Origin: Bacillota bacterium
GTDB lineage: Bacteria > Bacillota > Clostridia > Christensenellales > Aristaeellaceae
Assembly: GCA_023398575.1 (NCBI GenBank)
Contig: JAEWSC010000035.1
Span: forward strand, 1 to 64,000
DNA: 64,000 bases
Direction: 5' to 3'
The position numbers were made by a program, and so were the translations under genes. Shown here piece after piece: positions 48,939 through 57,801 of the stretch (position 1 is the stretch's first letter; the number at the start of each line of letters is the position of its first letter). Below the pieces are notes generated by a model that ran no database searches, had not been told where the DNA came from, and saw only the letters and a program-made list of their open reading frames with translations.

Positions 48939-50135
48939 CTATCGGGTGGGGAGTGGCAGGACCCCGGCAACGCCCTTGTTTTGGGCTGAAAGCGCATAGC
49001 CAATTTCGCAAGGCAAAGCCCAGGCACTGGCGCTTTGAACAAATATCTCCTCCAGATCACGAATATACATATAGGTATCGCCGTTAGCCTCCATGGTGTA
49101 TCGCAGGTCATCACGCACATGGAGAATGGGCCGCTGCTGCACCATGCGGACAGCGCGGATGTGGGGATAGTCCGCCTCCACGCCGCAAACAGGCTCGCCT
49201 CCGTTTTTTACACAGGCAAGTGCGTCATACAGTTTCTGCATACGATGGCCTGGATCAATAACGGTATAGTCGAGCATGGAACCATCGTTCATTGCAGCTT
49301 TGAACGATGGTCTTTCTGAATCGAAGGTGATCGTTCCCTTTTCAAACTCAAACACACCGCATGGTCCTAATTCAACGGATTTGATCGGGTGGGCAGTATA
49401 GTATAAAATTGGTACTCTGTCAGGCGAAAAAAAGCGCAGAGCTGCAATATCATAGTTTTCTACATTGGGGTTGCCGCGGTACAGTTCCGCTTCAACGCTT
49501 GCTACATCACAAGCTGTGCGCATGCTGTCTCCCAGCAAAAAGGTCATCAATTGAAAATTATGTGCGCTGGCGTTGGTAAAGGGGCTGTCAAATACTTCAC
49601 GGCCATCTACTGCGATGCGTCCGGCCCAGTTGTTGCGGGCATAGTATTTTGCGCCGCGCCGGTAGCAGTGGAATACCGACAGCCGCTTGGGCAGGCCGAA
49701 CTTGCCAGCCAGAATGTCACGCTTTAGCGCCAGCACATCACGTCTGTAATTCAGTTGATAGCCCAGAGAAAGAAATTTTCTGGATGCACGGGAGGCTTTC
49801 GCCATTAACTTGGCTTCCTCTTCTGTTAAGCAAAGTGGCTTTTCACACAGCACGTTGGAGCCATTGGCAAAGCAGGCAAGCGTCATCTCCGTATGATAAT
49901 GAACCGGTGACACAATGATGGCCAAATCAGCCGTATCCCTTGCGTAAAAAGCCTCCAAGCTGTGATAGACGGGAATGCATCTTTCCTCGATGAGGGGAAT
50001 TTTCTTTTCAATATCAGGGCTGATGTCGCAAATGCCCACAATATCCGCACCGGTATCATGCCCGGTTAGTTCTTTTAAATACAGTGTGCCATAGCCGCCG
50101 CCACCTACCAGAAGCACGCGTGTTCTGCCTGCCAT
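48939..50135 (-). CDS. Gfo/Idh/MocA-family oxidoreductase
   Basis: 398 residues. NAD(P)-binding Rossmann start VLLVGGGGYGTLYLKEL; catalytic-type EKP motif in NVLCEKPLCLTEEEA near residue 97; substrate-domain block 'FDSPFTNASAHNFQLMTFLL' with the catalytic His in place. Family members oxidise or reduce sugar hydroxyls, often the C3 position of glycosides. Start ATG 50135, 8 bases after GGGG. Last of four same-strand redox genes (52643-50187 region), all divergent from a regulator and sugar importer. Confidence 0.88.
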   Translation of the reverse strand: MAGRTRVLLVGGGGYGTLYLKELTGHDTGADIVGICDISPDIEKKIPLIEERCIPVYHSLEAFYARDTADLAIIVSPVHYHTEMTLACFANGSNVLCEKPLCLTEEEAKLMAKASRASRKFLSLGYQLNYRRDVLALKRDILAGKFGLPKRLSVFHCYRRGAKYYARNNWAGRIAVDGREVFDSPFTNASAHNFQLMTFLLGDSMRTACDVASVEAELYRGNPNVENYDIAALRFFSPDRVPILYYTAHPIKSVELGPCGVFEFEKGTITFDSERPSFKAAMNDGSMLDYTVIDPGHRMQKLYDALACVKNGGEPVCGVEADYPHIRAVRMVQQRPILHVRDDLRYTMEANGDTYMYIRDLEEIFVQSASAWALPCEIGYALSAQNKGVAGVLPLPTR

Positions 50136-50186
50136 AAAGTTCACCCCAGCCTTATGCTTTATGTGAAGTTGCGCTATATTATCCGC

Positions 50187-51902
50187 CTATCCATTGCGGT
50201 ACGCTTGCCATACACGTTCAAACCACAGGTCCCGCTCCGGCAGAGGACGGGCCGGACGCCGGCTGCTTTGCCCCCGACATGTTTCCAGCACGCCGGGCTC
50301 GTTGTTATGAAGGGCATATAACATAGCGCTGAGCACCTGTCGTTGGGTGAGTACGATATCCCGCAGTCGAAGTCGCTGAATTAATTGGGGATCACAAAGG
50401 TTGGCGGGTATGAAGCGGCGCTCGATCTCATCAAGCTTTGAAAGCAAGCTGCGCATGCCATTTTCATCCCGTTCAAAGGCTGCATAGCGCGTCATGCATG
50501 CTTGAAGATCAGCAATCAAGGCTTCCGCCCCGCCGGCAGGGAGCATTATCGGATCAATTGCTGGAACAGCATCAGAAAGAGTTCGTCTGCTCTTCTTTGC
50601 GATGTGCATGGCCGCTCGCATGGAGCCTACCTGGGTGCTGTTAAGTGCCGTGCCGCCAGGCCGGTACTTGCCAAAGGTGCCAGCAGCTTCACCGCAGGCA
50701 TACAACCCGGGAATGCTTGTTTGCCAATCGCTGTCCACCGCGATACCGCCGTTATGGTGCTGGGCACATACACGTATCTCCAGCATCTCTGTGGCAAGAT
50801 CAATGCCGTTGGCTTTGTATAGATCAATCGCCGGCGCATTGATGGCGCGCAGGCGTTCAAATGGTGTATCCTGCGTAGCGCCGCACTGGACAAGATAGCT
50901 GCTGCATTCCTCTGAAAGTGCTTCCATGCTGTAGCCGGTTGGGTTGCGGCGGTAATCCAAATAGATACGGCGTCCCATATCACCTTCGGCTTTTACCAAT
51001 AAATCAATACGGGAGGAACCGTTTCGTTTGCGGGGGTCGTAGGGCCATTGATACCCTTTCAGAAAGGTGTTTTCTAGCATGTCGGAGAGGGACATGCTTT
51101 CCGACAAAAAGTCATGCTCCTGTCCATCTGCATCCACCGATACATAACGTGGCAGTGCTTGCTGGTAGCTGCCTGATACGTTCCAGCGAAATTTTACTGA
51201 TGCCAAACCATATTGCCAGCAATCCAGATTTGAGCCGATGGCACCTATTTCAAAGGCCATGCCACTCATGCCAAGCTGGCTTTTAGGATAGACCCGGTCG
51301 CGGTAGATGGCAGCCGGACCGCCGGTGGCCAGAATAATGTGGGCGCAACGGATGGTTAGAAAAGACTTATCGGCTGTATTCAGGCATTGAATGCCGCAAA
51401 CACCATTATCATCTGCTAACATGCGATAGGCCAGGGTGTGATTCAGAATGGTTATACCTCGACTGCGCACGCTTTTTTCCAAGGCTTCGGTCATATAGCG
51501 GCTGGTCAGCGGACCGGCAGAGGTGGCCCGCCTGCGTTCGTCATGGTCTGTTTGGTAGCCCACGTATTCGCCCATACCGTTAAAGGGAAACGGCACGCCA
51601 AGCTGAACAAGCTTGAAAAAGCTCTGGGCTGAACCGGCGGCCTCACACAAGGCGATATCGCCGTCTACATCCTCTCTTTTGAGCGTGGAAGCCAGACTGC
51701 CGACACTGTCGCCTTCATCACCGGCCATAGATAGCTTGTAATAGGTCTGCTTGTCGCTGCCGGTATTACGGGAGGTACCGGACAGCATGTTTTCGGTGAT
51801 AAGCAGAAAATCTTTTTCTCCCAGGGCGGCCAGCCAGTCGGCGGCATTTAGGCCTGCGCAGCCGGAACCGATGACCACTGTGCGGGCTGTGCGCTCTCTC
51901 AT
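50187..51902 (-). CDS. FAD-dependent oxidoreductase, fumarate reductase flavoprotein-like
   Basis: 571 residues. FAD motif VVIGSGCAGLNAADWL near residue 10; substrate and second FAD blocks 'ILATGGPAAIYRDRVYPKSQ' and 'YACGEAAGTFGKYRPGGTAL' with NSTQVGSMRAA. The architecture matches fumarate reductase/succinate dehydrogenase flavoproteins and their relatives that reduce alpha,beta-unsaturated acids, but no SdhB/SdhC-type subunit lies nearby. No Tat or Sec signal, so cytosolic. AGGAGG lies 6 bases before the ATG; its start is adjacent to the SDR stop. Confidence 0.87.
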   Translation of the reverse strand: MRERTARTVVIGSGCAGLNAADWLAALGEKDFLLITENMLSGTSRNTGSDKQTYYKLSMAGDEGDSVGSLASTLKREDVDGDIALCEAAGSAQSFFKLVQLGVPFPFNGMGEYVGYQTDHDERRRATSAGPLTSRYMTEALEKSVRSRGITILNHTLAYRMLADDNGVCGIQCLNTADKSFLTIRCAHIILATGGPAAIYRDRVYPKSQLGMSGMAFEIGAIGSNLDCWQYGLASVKFRWNVSGSYQQALPRYVSVDADGQEHDFLSESMSLSDMLENTFLKGYQWPYDPRKRNGSSRIDLLVKAEGDMGRRIYLDYRRNPTGYSMEALSEECSSYLVQCGATQDTPFERLRAINAPAIDLYKANGIDLATEMLEIRVCAQHHNGGIAVDSDWQTSIPGLYACGEAAGTFGKYRPGGTALNSTQVGSMRAAMHIAKKSRRTLSDAVPAIDPIMLPAGGAEALIADLQACMTRYAAFERDENGMRSLLSKLDEIERRFIPANLCDPQLIQRLRLRDIVLTQRQVLSAMLYALHNNEPGVLETCRGQSSRRPARPLPERDLWFERVWQAYRNG

Positions 51903-52646
51903 TTACAGCCTCCTTAAAGCAAAGCCGCCGTCCGCATCCAGAACCTGGCCGGCGGAATAATCCAAATGCCCTGAGCAGCAAGCCAGAACCATCCGCGCCA
52001 CATCCTCCGGCCTGCCGAAGCGGGGCAGGGGAAGCAGATCGCTTTCAATCAGCTTTTGATACTTTTCATGTACGGCCTGAGTCATATCCGTATCAATAAT
52101 GCCGGGCCGAACCTCGAATACCAATATACCGTCGGCAGACAGCCGGTCGGCAAACAGCTTTGTCACCATGCCGACGCCAGCCTTGCTGATGCAGTACTCG
52201 CCGCGCATGGTGCTGGAGGTATAAGCCGATATGCTGCCTATATTGATAATGCGTGGAGCGTAATCGACAAGGGAAGTTCGGCCTTTGAGCATGGCGTTTG
52301 CGGCCAGTTGGCACATGAACATCGTGCCCTTCAGATTGATGTCGATCACCCGGTCAAAGCTTTCCTCTTCCATGTCCAGCAGGTCATTTCGCACAAGAGG
52401 GGCAACGCCGGCGTTATTGACCAGCACATCCAGCCGGCCATAGGTCTCAATCATATGGTTAATAACAGCCCGGCGTGCAGCGCGGTCTGCAATATTACAA
52501 GGAAAGTAGTCTGCGCTGGCGGGAAGATCGGCTGGCGGTTCGTTTTTAGTGCCCGAATAGGTAACGGTATATCCGTTTGCGTATAGCATATCTGCAATAC
52601 CGCGTCCGATGCCACGGCTGGAGCCGGTGACAAGTGCAGTTTTCAT
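51903..52646 (-). CDS. Short-chain dehydrogenase/reductase
   Basis: 247-residue SDR of the classical type. Cofactor motif TGSSRGIGRGIA, then NNAGVAPL, catalytic Ser in 'IINIGSISAYTSS', Tyr-Lys in EYCISKAGV and PG in VRPGIIDT. Oxidises or reduces an alcohol/ketone with NAD(P). AGGAGG lies 10 bases before the ATG, which overlaps the stop of the OYE gene (ATGA). Third in the four-gene redox operon. Confidence 0.93.
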   Translation of the reverse strand: MKTALVTGSSRGIGRGIADMLYANGYTVTYSGTKNEPPADLPASADYFPCNIADRAARRAVINHMIETYGRLDVLVNNAGVAPLVRNDLLDMEEESFDRVIDINLKGTMFMCQLAANAMLKGRTSLVDYAPRIINIGSISAYTSSTMRGEYCISKAGVGMVTKLFADRLSADGILVFEVRPGIIDTDMTQAVHEKYQKLIESDLLPLPRFGRPEDVARMVLACCSGHLDYSAGQVLDADGGFALRRL

Positions 52647-53938
52647 AAGGTATATACCTCCTTGTCATGCAGCACACAGCCGGCTGGCGTGCCCCCGCGC
52701 AAAAGCAAAGCGCACTTACCACAGGTGACGCAGACCTTCTTCTTATCAATCCGGCCTGTTTCTCGAGCGTCTTTTATGAAATCGGGATAGGCAAAGGCCA
52801 TCCGTCCAAAGCCGGCCATGGCACTATATCCACCACTGACCATCCCTGCCGCCAAGTTGATGGAGAATTGGCGCAGGTAGGTAAAGGCGCTGCCCAGCAC
52901 AGGCAGATCGGGAATAGCGGACTGAATATCGGCAATCCCTTTCATCATGCGGTCAAGGCCAGTGATTGGATGCTCGTCGGGAACATAGTTACCCCGGTCA
53001 TAGGGGCGGTTTACATGAGGGTTTTTATAGGGGTTGCCCATGGTGATATTGATCAAGGGAATATTGAACTCTTCGCGCAGTTCCCGGATAAGGCGGATAG
53101 GCTCGTAAAGGTCCGGCTCCAGGCTGCCTTCATGAACGCCAAATCCATAAGGATACGGAAAACCATCATAGGCGTTTAGACGGCTGGTAAGGAAAAAGTT
53201 GCTGGTGCTGCCTGCTTTTGCGGCCCGGTAGGCATTTTTGAGAAAGCGGGTGCGGTTATCATAACTGCCGCCGTACTCTCCAGGCCGGGTATATGCGCTT
53301 AGCAATTCGCTGGCCAGATAGCGGTGGCAGCATTTAACATCCATACCGTCAAAGCCGGCACGCTGGCTGAGCTTGGCTGTATTTTCAAAAGCCTCTTCAT
53401 AGCGGCGAAGCTGGTCATCGGTCAAGATGTGCTCGTTGCTAAGTGGCGTGTCTTCCAATGGCGGACAGTTATAGGCGATCATGGGCTTGGGCAACCCAGT
53501 GGGTTTTGCATAGCGGCCGCTGTTGGTAGCCTGCATCACAATCAGCGGAACAAATCCGTTTTCTCTCATGCATACTTCACGTATGTGATCATTCAGACGT
53601 TTGAAAGCATCTGCATTATCCTCGCTCAAAAAAAGCTGGTGGGCGCTAGCACGGCCTTCTGTTACGGTGGCAACTGCCTCAAACCAGATCAAACCGGCTC
53701 CTGACTTGGCAAAACGCTCATATCGGCGAATGGTCAAAGGGCCAGGTGCACCATCTTCGGTTCCGTCCGATCCTTCCATAGGCTGGAGGGCAATTCGATT
53801 TTCAAGTATCCGGCCTCCAAGGGTTAGCGGTGAAAACAGAGAGGAAACTTCTTCCGACAGGGGAAGAAATGCATTCAGCCTGGATGCGGTATCTTCAACA
53901 GTTTTGAGTGTAGGGTAATGGAATGCTTCGTGTGGCAC
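52643..53938 (-). CDS. Old-Yellow-Enzyme-type NADH:flavin oxidoreductase
   Basis: 431 residues. FMN-barrel N-terminal block 'LFSPLTLGGRILENRIALQP' and 'AKSGAGLIWFEAVATVTEGR'; catalytic HYR/KCCHRY-type substrate site in 'GFDGMDVKCCHRYLASELLS', and CxxC pair in KKVCVTCGKCALLL near the C-terminus. The latter may bind an Fe-S cluster or disulfide; the domain ends soon after, unlike 2-enoate reductases (about 660 residues) that carry an extra FAD domain. Start is a GTG, 9 bases after AGGAGG. First gene of the redox operon. Reduces C=C next to a carbonyl. Confidence 0.85.
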   Translation of the reverse strand: MPHEAFHYPTLKTVEDTASRLNAFLPLSEEVSSLFSPLTLGGRILENRIALQPMEGSDGTEDGAPGPLTIRRYERFAKSGAGLIWFEAVATVTEGRASAHQLFLSEDNADAFKRLNDHIREVCMRENGFVPLIVMQATNSGRYAKPTGLPKPMIAYNCPPLEDTPLSNEHILTDDQLRRYEEAFENTAKLSQRAGFDGMDVKCCHRYLASELLSAYTRPGEYGGSYDNRTRFLKNAYRAAKAGSTSNFFLTSRLNAYDGFPYPYGFGVHEGSLEPDLYEPIRLIRELREEFNIPLINITMGNPYKNPHVNRPYDRGNYVPDEHPITGLDRMMKGIADIQSAIPDLPVLGSAFTYLRQFSINLAAGMVSGGYSAMAGFGRMAFAYPDFIKDARETGRIDKKKVCVTCGKCALLLRGGTPAGCVLHDKEVYTL

Positions 53939-54052
53939 GGCAGTCGCCCTCCTTGCCAAGTTGTTAAGTCTATGATAAAGTACAAATGCACTTATAAACG
54001 CGCTGTTTTGACATAAAAATATGTAAAATCGCATCGAAGGGGGGAGCCGTCC

Positions 54053-54853
54053 TTGCCTTTTGAGATTGCATACAGCGATCAAACGCTGTCACATCACACC
54101 CATACGCATGTGTATTATGAACTGCTTTATGTGCTGGATGGCGCGGTAATGATCACCATCCGCGGTAAGGACTATCATGTGAATGCCGGATCGCTGGTGT
54201 TTTTAAATCAGTTTGACGAGCATGCCACGCACATGATTTCCAGTACGTATCGCCGGTATTATCTATTGATTCCGCACATGCAGCTCAAAGCGTTCCACCA
54301 TGATGAGCGGCTGTTGTCGGTATTCCGTTTTCACGGGGACAAGTTTCCCTATGTGCTGCCGCTGGGGACGGAAAAGCCGCGCTTTGATACGTATTTCGCT
54401 CTGCTCAAAGATGCGGCGGACCGGGGTGGCGCTTATACGGACGAACGGATCGAAGCGTTGCTGACATTGATATTGGCTGATTCGCTGTCCCTGCGGCCCG
54501 ATATGTTTATTCCTGCCGGCAACGAGTCGCTTCTGCCGATGCAAGACATTTTAAACGAGTTGGACCGCGGCTTTGCAGATAAATTCTCTCTGCCCGACCT
54601 TTCTGCTAAGTTTCATGTCAGCCCAGGCTGCTTGTCCGCCCATTTTCGCCGTCATGTAGGCATCAGCCCCATGCAGTATATCACCCAAAGCCGGCTTTCC
54701 CATGCCAAGGTGCTGCTGCTCAAAACCGAACTGCCGGTGATCGAGATTGCCCTGCAGTGCGGCTTTACGGACATTAGCAACTTTGTACGCAGATTCAGGC
54801 AGCAGTATCAAACGACACCGCTAAAGTTTCGGCAGCTTCAGAAAAAAAGGTAG
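54053..54853 (+). CDS. AraC-family transcriptional regulator with cupin sensor
   Basis: 266 residues. N-terminal cupin: HHTHTHVYYELLYVLDG, then 'AGSLVFLNQFDEHATHM'. C-terminal AraC helix-turn-helix: 'FADKFSLPDLSAKFHVSPGC' and 'PVIEIALQCGFTDISNFVRR'. TTG start 54053, with GGGGGGAGCC upstream. It lies divergent from the redox operon and ahead of the sensor kinase, so it likely activates both. The effector is probably a sugar or glycoside. Confidence 0.9.
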   Translation: MPFEIAYSDQTLSHHTHTHVYYELLYVLDGAVMITIRGKDYHVNAGSLVFLNQFDEHATHMISSTYRRYYLLIPHMQLKAFHHDERLLSVFRFHGDKFPYVLPLGTEKPRFDTYFALLKDAADRGGAYTDERIEALLTLILADSLSLRPDMFIPAGNESLLPMQDILNELDRGFADKFSLPDLSAKFHVSPGCLSAHFRRHVGISPMQYITQSRLSHAKVLLLKTELPVIEIALQCGFTDISNFVRRFRQQYQTTPLKFRQLQKKR

Positions 54854-54872
54854 GGCAGGAGAGGTGAGGGGT

Positions 54873-56609
54873 TTGAAAAAGCTATCCAGATGGCTTGCCA
54901 ACATGCGTCTTCGGGAAAAGTTTTTGCTGATTCCGCTTGTGGCGATGCTGCTTGTCCTCGTAAGCGTTTTTGCCCTGGTCCGCATTCCTTATGCCGCTTA
55001 TGACGATCAATTGTACAAGAGCAGCGTTCAGATGATTACATTGTTTGCGGACAAGGTTCAGGCAGAACTGAATGATATTGAAGAACTATCCTATCGCATT
55101 TTGGCAGATAATGTGCTGCAAAAAAACTTATCCATCATGAAGTCTAATCCTCCTGGAACCATTGCCTGGATTGAGGCGAAGGGCGAGGTTGGCGACAGGA
55201 TGGGGTATTTTGGCATATGGTTCACCAGCGCAGTGACTTTCCAACTGAAAACGGCTCATGGGGACATGTTCAGCCAATCCTTTGGGAATGCTTCCACGGC
55301 CGACGAGTTAACGCCTGACAGAATCAGTTTGGCCTCCAGCAGATATGGACGGGAGGTTTGGTTGGCGGAGGATGGAACGCCGGCAAAGCTTTTTCTGCTG
55401 CGCGGAATCCGCGAAATTGAGAACTTTTCGCTGGATACACTGGCGACCATGCTGATTCAGATGGATTTGAAAAGTCTGGTGGACAAGTATCTGGACAATA
55501 TGAGCCAATTGAGCAGTCCGCTTTCCTGTGCCATATACAACGATGAAATTTGCCTGTATGCCAGTGATGACACGATTCGCGATCTGCCCCATGGGGAAGA
55601 AGGATATGTGTTTATGCAATTGGATGGGCAGGACGTGCTTTGTGTGCGCTACACAGCCCCCAATGGCTGGCGGTATGTTACCTTAGTGGATTACAGCAAA
55701 ATAAACAGAACCATCAGTACAGCTGTCCGGCAGACAACAGGCATCGCAATCGCAGCAATGATATTGGCGCTGGTCATCGGCGCATGGATGATATCCACCG
55801 TCTTGAAGCACTTAAAATTCCTGCTGGTCAAATTTGATGCCTTTGCTAAAAGTGGCCATCCTGTGCCGGAAGGAAACGACCCGTACCTAAAGCGGCGTGA
55901 TGAAATAGGCCAGTTGCACCGGCATTTTGACAAAATGACCCGCGATTACGACAGCATGACACGGGATAATTACGAGCAGCAGCGCATTTTACAGGAAAAA
56001 CAAATGCAGCAATTGCGCGCCCAAGTACGGCCTCATTTTCTTTACAACACCCTGGAATCCATCTATTGCCTGGCTAAGGAAGTGCAGGATGACAGAATCG
56101 CCACCATGACTGACGCACTAGGCAAAATGTTGAGAACTACGCTTAACGACAAGCGGGATATTGTCACCGTGGCGGAGGACTTGCAGATTACAAAGGAGTA
56201 CCTGCGCATTCAACTGATCCGCTATGGTGACCGGCTCAGGGTGGAGTATGAAATAGATAACAGTCTTCTTACTTGCCGACTGCCTGCTATGACATTGCAG
56301 CCGCTGGTAGAAAACGCGGTACACCACGCGCTGGAAGAGATGTTGGATGAATGCGTTATCCGCATCAGCGGCCGTGTAGCGGAGGATGGCATAGAGCTTT
56401 TTGTTGAAGATAACGGCCCGGGTGTGGACGAGGATATTCTTTCAAAGCTGGAAAGCGGAGAAATCAAGCCTGAGGGGTTGGGTATCGGTATGCGCAACAT
56501 TCACCGGCGTGTGCAGTACGCCTTTTCCAGTCGCTATGGCTTGCGGGTGAAAAGCGAGCCGGGTCGAACATGCATTATTATTCATCTTCCGGACACCCGA
56601 AATAGTTAA
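54873..56609 (+). CDS. YesM-type sensor histidine kinase
   Basis: About 578 residues. Two membrane helices (about 20-42 and 288-310) flank an extracytoplasmic sensor domain (about 240 residues), then HAMP. The kinase block is of the YesM class: 'LRAQVRPHFLYNTLESIYCL', then 'PLVENAVHHALEEM' and VEDNGPGVDEDI. YesM/YesN pairs control carbohydrate-binding-protein operons in Firmicutes. Start could be GTG 54864 or TTG 54873; the TTG is better spaced from AGGAG. Encoded directly before its response regulator. Confidence 0.92.
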   Translation: MKKLSRWLANMRLREKFLLIPLVAMLLVLVSVFALVRIPYAAYDDQLYKSSVQMITLFADKVQAELNDIEELSYRILADNVLQKNLSIMKSNPPGTIAWIEAKGEVGDRMGYFGIWFTSAVTFQLKTAHGDMFSQSFGNASTADELTPDRISLASSRYGREVWLAEDGTPAKLFLLRGIREIENFSLDTLATMLIQMDLKSLVDKYLDNMSQLSSPLSCAIYNDEICLYASDDTIRDLPHGEEGYVFMQLDGQDVLCVRYTAPNGWRYVTLVDYSKINRTISTAVRQTTGIAIAAMILALVIGAWMISTVLKHLKFLLVKFDAFAKSGHPVPEGNDPYLKRRDEIGQLHRHFDKMTRDYDSMTRDNYEQQRILQEKQMQQLRAQVRPHFLYNTLESIYCLAKEVQDDRIATMTDALGKMLRTTLNDKRDIVTVAEDLQITKEYLRIQLIRYGDRLRVEYEIDNSLLTCRLPAMTLQPLVENAVHHALEEMLDECVIRISGRVAEDGIELFVEDNGPGVDEDILSKLESGEIKPEGLGIGMRNIHRRVQYAFSSRYGLRVKSEPGRTCIIIHLPDTRNS

Positions 56610-56653
56610 AGCACAAGGCGTATCATTTGATTGTGCCTGGAAAGAGGTTTGGC

Positions 56654-57685
56654 ATGTATAAGCTGCTGATCGTTGATGATGAACAGATTATCCGGGAAGG
56701 TATTGAACGGATGATTGATTGGTCAAGCCTGCATATTGAGGTTACCTCCTCATGCAGCAACGCGATTGCCGCGCTGGACAGTATGATGGATGATATGCCG
56801 GATATATTGCTGGCAGATGTCCGCATGCCGGGGATGGATGGCTTGGAGTTGGCGGAGCGGGCCATGTCCATGCATCCGCAGCTGCAAACCATTATTCTAT
56901 CAGGGTATGATACATTTGGATACGCCCAGCAAGCACTAAAATCAGGTGTCATGGAATACCTGCTCAAGCCATGCTCCAAGGATGAGCTGGAACATGCGCT
57001 GGAGCGTGCCTGCCGCGTCGTCGACAAGCAGCGCAAACATGTGCTGCATTTGTATGGCGAGCGCCAAGCCCGAATTAGGACCCTGGTGAAAATGTTTAAC
57101 GAATTGCGTGAAAGTGATGTAGAGCCTGCGCAAATGGAAAAACAGGTACGGGAAATTGCAAAGACGGCCGAAGAACCAAGCCTTTTGCAAGAGGCGCTGA
57201 TTTCTGTTGTCACCAGCTGTTTGGGCAACGGGCAAGCAGAATGGGGGCTTTCAGTGATCATGGGCGCTTTTCGGGAGCAGGGCTCCCTGGAGCAGCTGAT
57301 TACTAAAAGTTTGATTCGGTTAAAAGGCGAAGGCGGGGCTATACACGGCTTTGTTCAGCAGATGACCGCATATGTGGACAGCCACTATGCGGAAGAGGCA
57401 CTATCCCTGCAATTCCTAGCAGATAATGTAGTCTTTATGAATGCCGATTATATCGGCCGGGAATTTACCCGAGCTATGGGACGCAAGTTCAGTTCTTACC
57501 TTTTGGAAGTGCGTATGGAGCGTGCCAAGATGCTCATGACCGCAGATGCTACGCTGCACAGCTATGAAATTGCCGAGCGGATTGGCTTGGGTAAAAACCC
57601 GCATTATTTCAGCCAGGTGTTTCGGAAGTATGCAGGCGTGACGCCCAAGGAGTACCGCACCATGTACGAGGATATAAAGAAGTAA
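56654..57685 (+). CDS. YesN-type response regulator (receiver + AraC HTH)
   Basis: 343 residues. Receiver domain 1-120 with DDE, LLADVRMPGMDGLEL (phosphoacceptor D) and LKPCSKDELE (Lys). The C-terminal AraC helix-turn-helix reads 'LQFLADNVVFMNADYIGREF', then 'SYEIAERIGLGKNPHYFSQV' and YRTMYED. It is expected to activate the sugar importer that starts 117 bases downstream, whose promoter has no clear -35. Start ATG 56654 with AGAGG; the frame is open 9 codons further upstream. Confidence 0.93.
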   Translation: MYKLLIVDDEQIIREGIERMIDWSSLHIEVTSSCSNAIAALDSMMDDMPDILLADVRMPGMDGLELAERAMSMHPQLQTIILSGYDTFGYAQQALKSGVMEYLLKPCSKDELEHALERACRVVDKQRKHVLHLYGERQARIRTLVKMFNELRESDVEPAQMEKQVREIAKTAEEPSLLQEALISVVTSCLGNGQAEWGLSVIMGAFREQGSLEQLITKSLIRLKGEGGAIHGFVQQMTAYVDSHYAEEALSLQFLADNVVFMNADYIGREFTRAMGRKFSSYLLEVRMERAKMLMTADATLHSYEIAERIGLGKNPHYFSQVFRKYAGVTPKEYRTMYEDIKK

Positions 57686-57801
57686 TGTGGCTGCATGTAC
57701 AAAATGACGAAAAAGTGACCAAATACCTCTGAAATTTGAATATCAATCTGTGGGGACATTCGCTAAAATGAAGCCATAAAATAATCGGAGGTGTTCCCTG
57801 T

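Noticed and set aside
52056..52586. 176-codon plus-strand frame over the SDR gene
   Set aside because: Antisense to a well-formed SDR; no ribosome-binding site.
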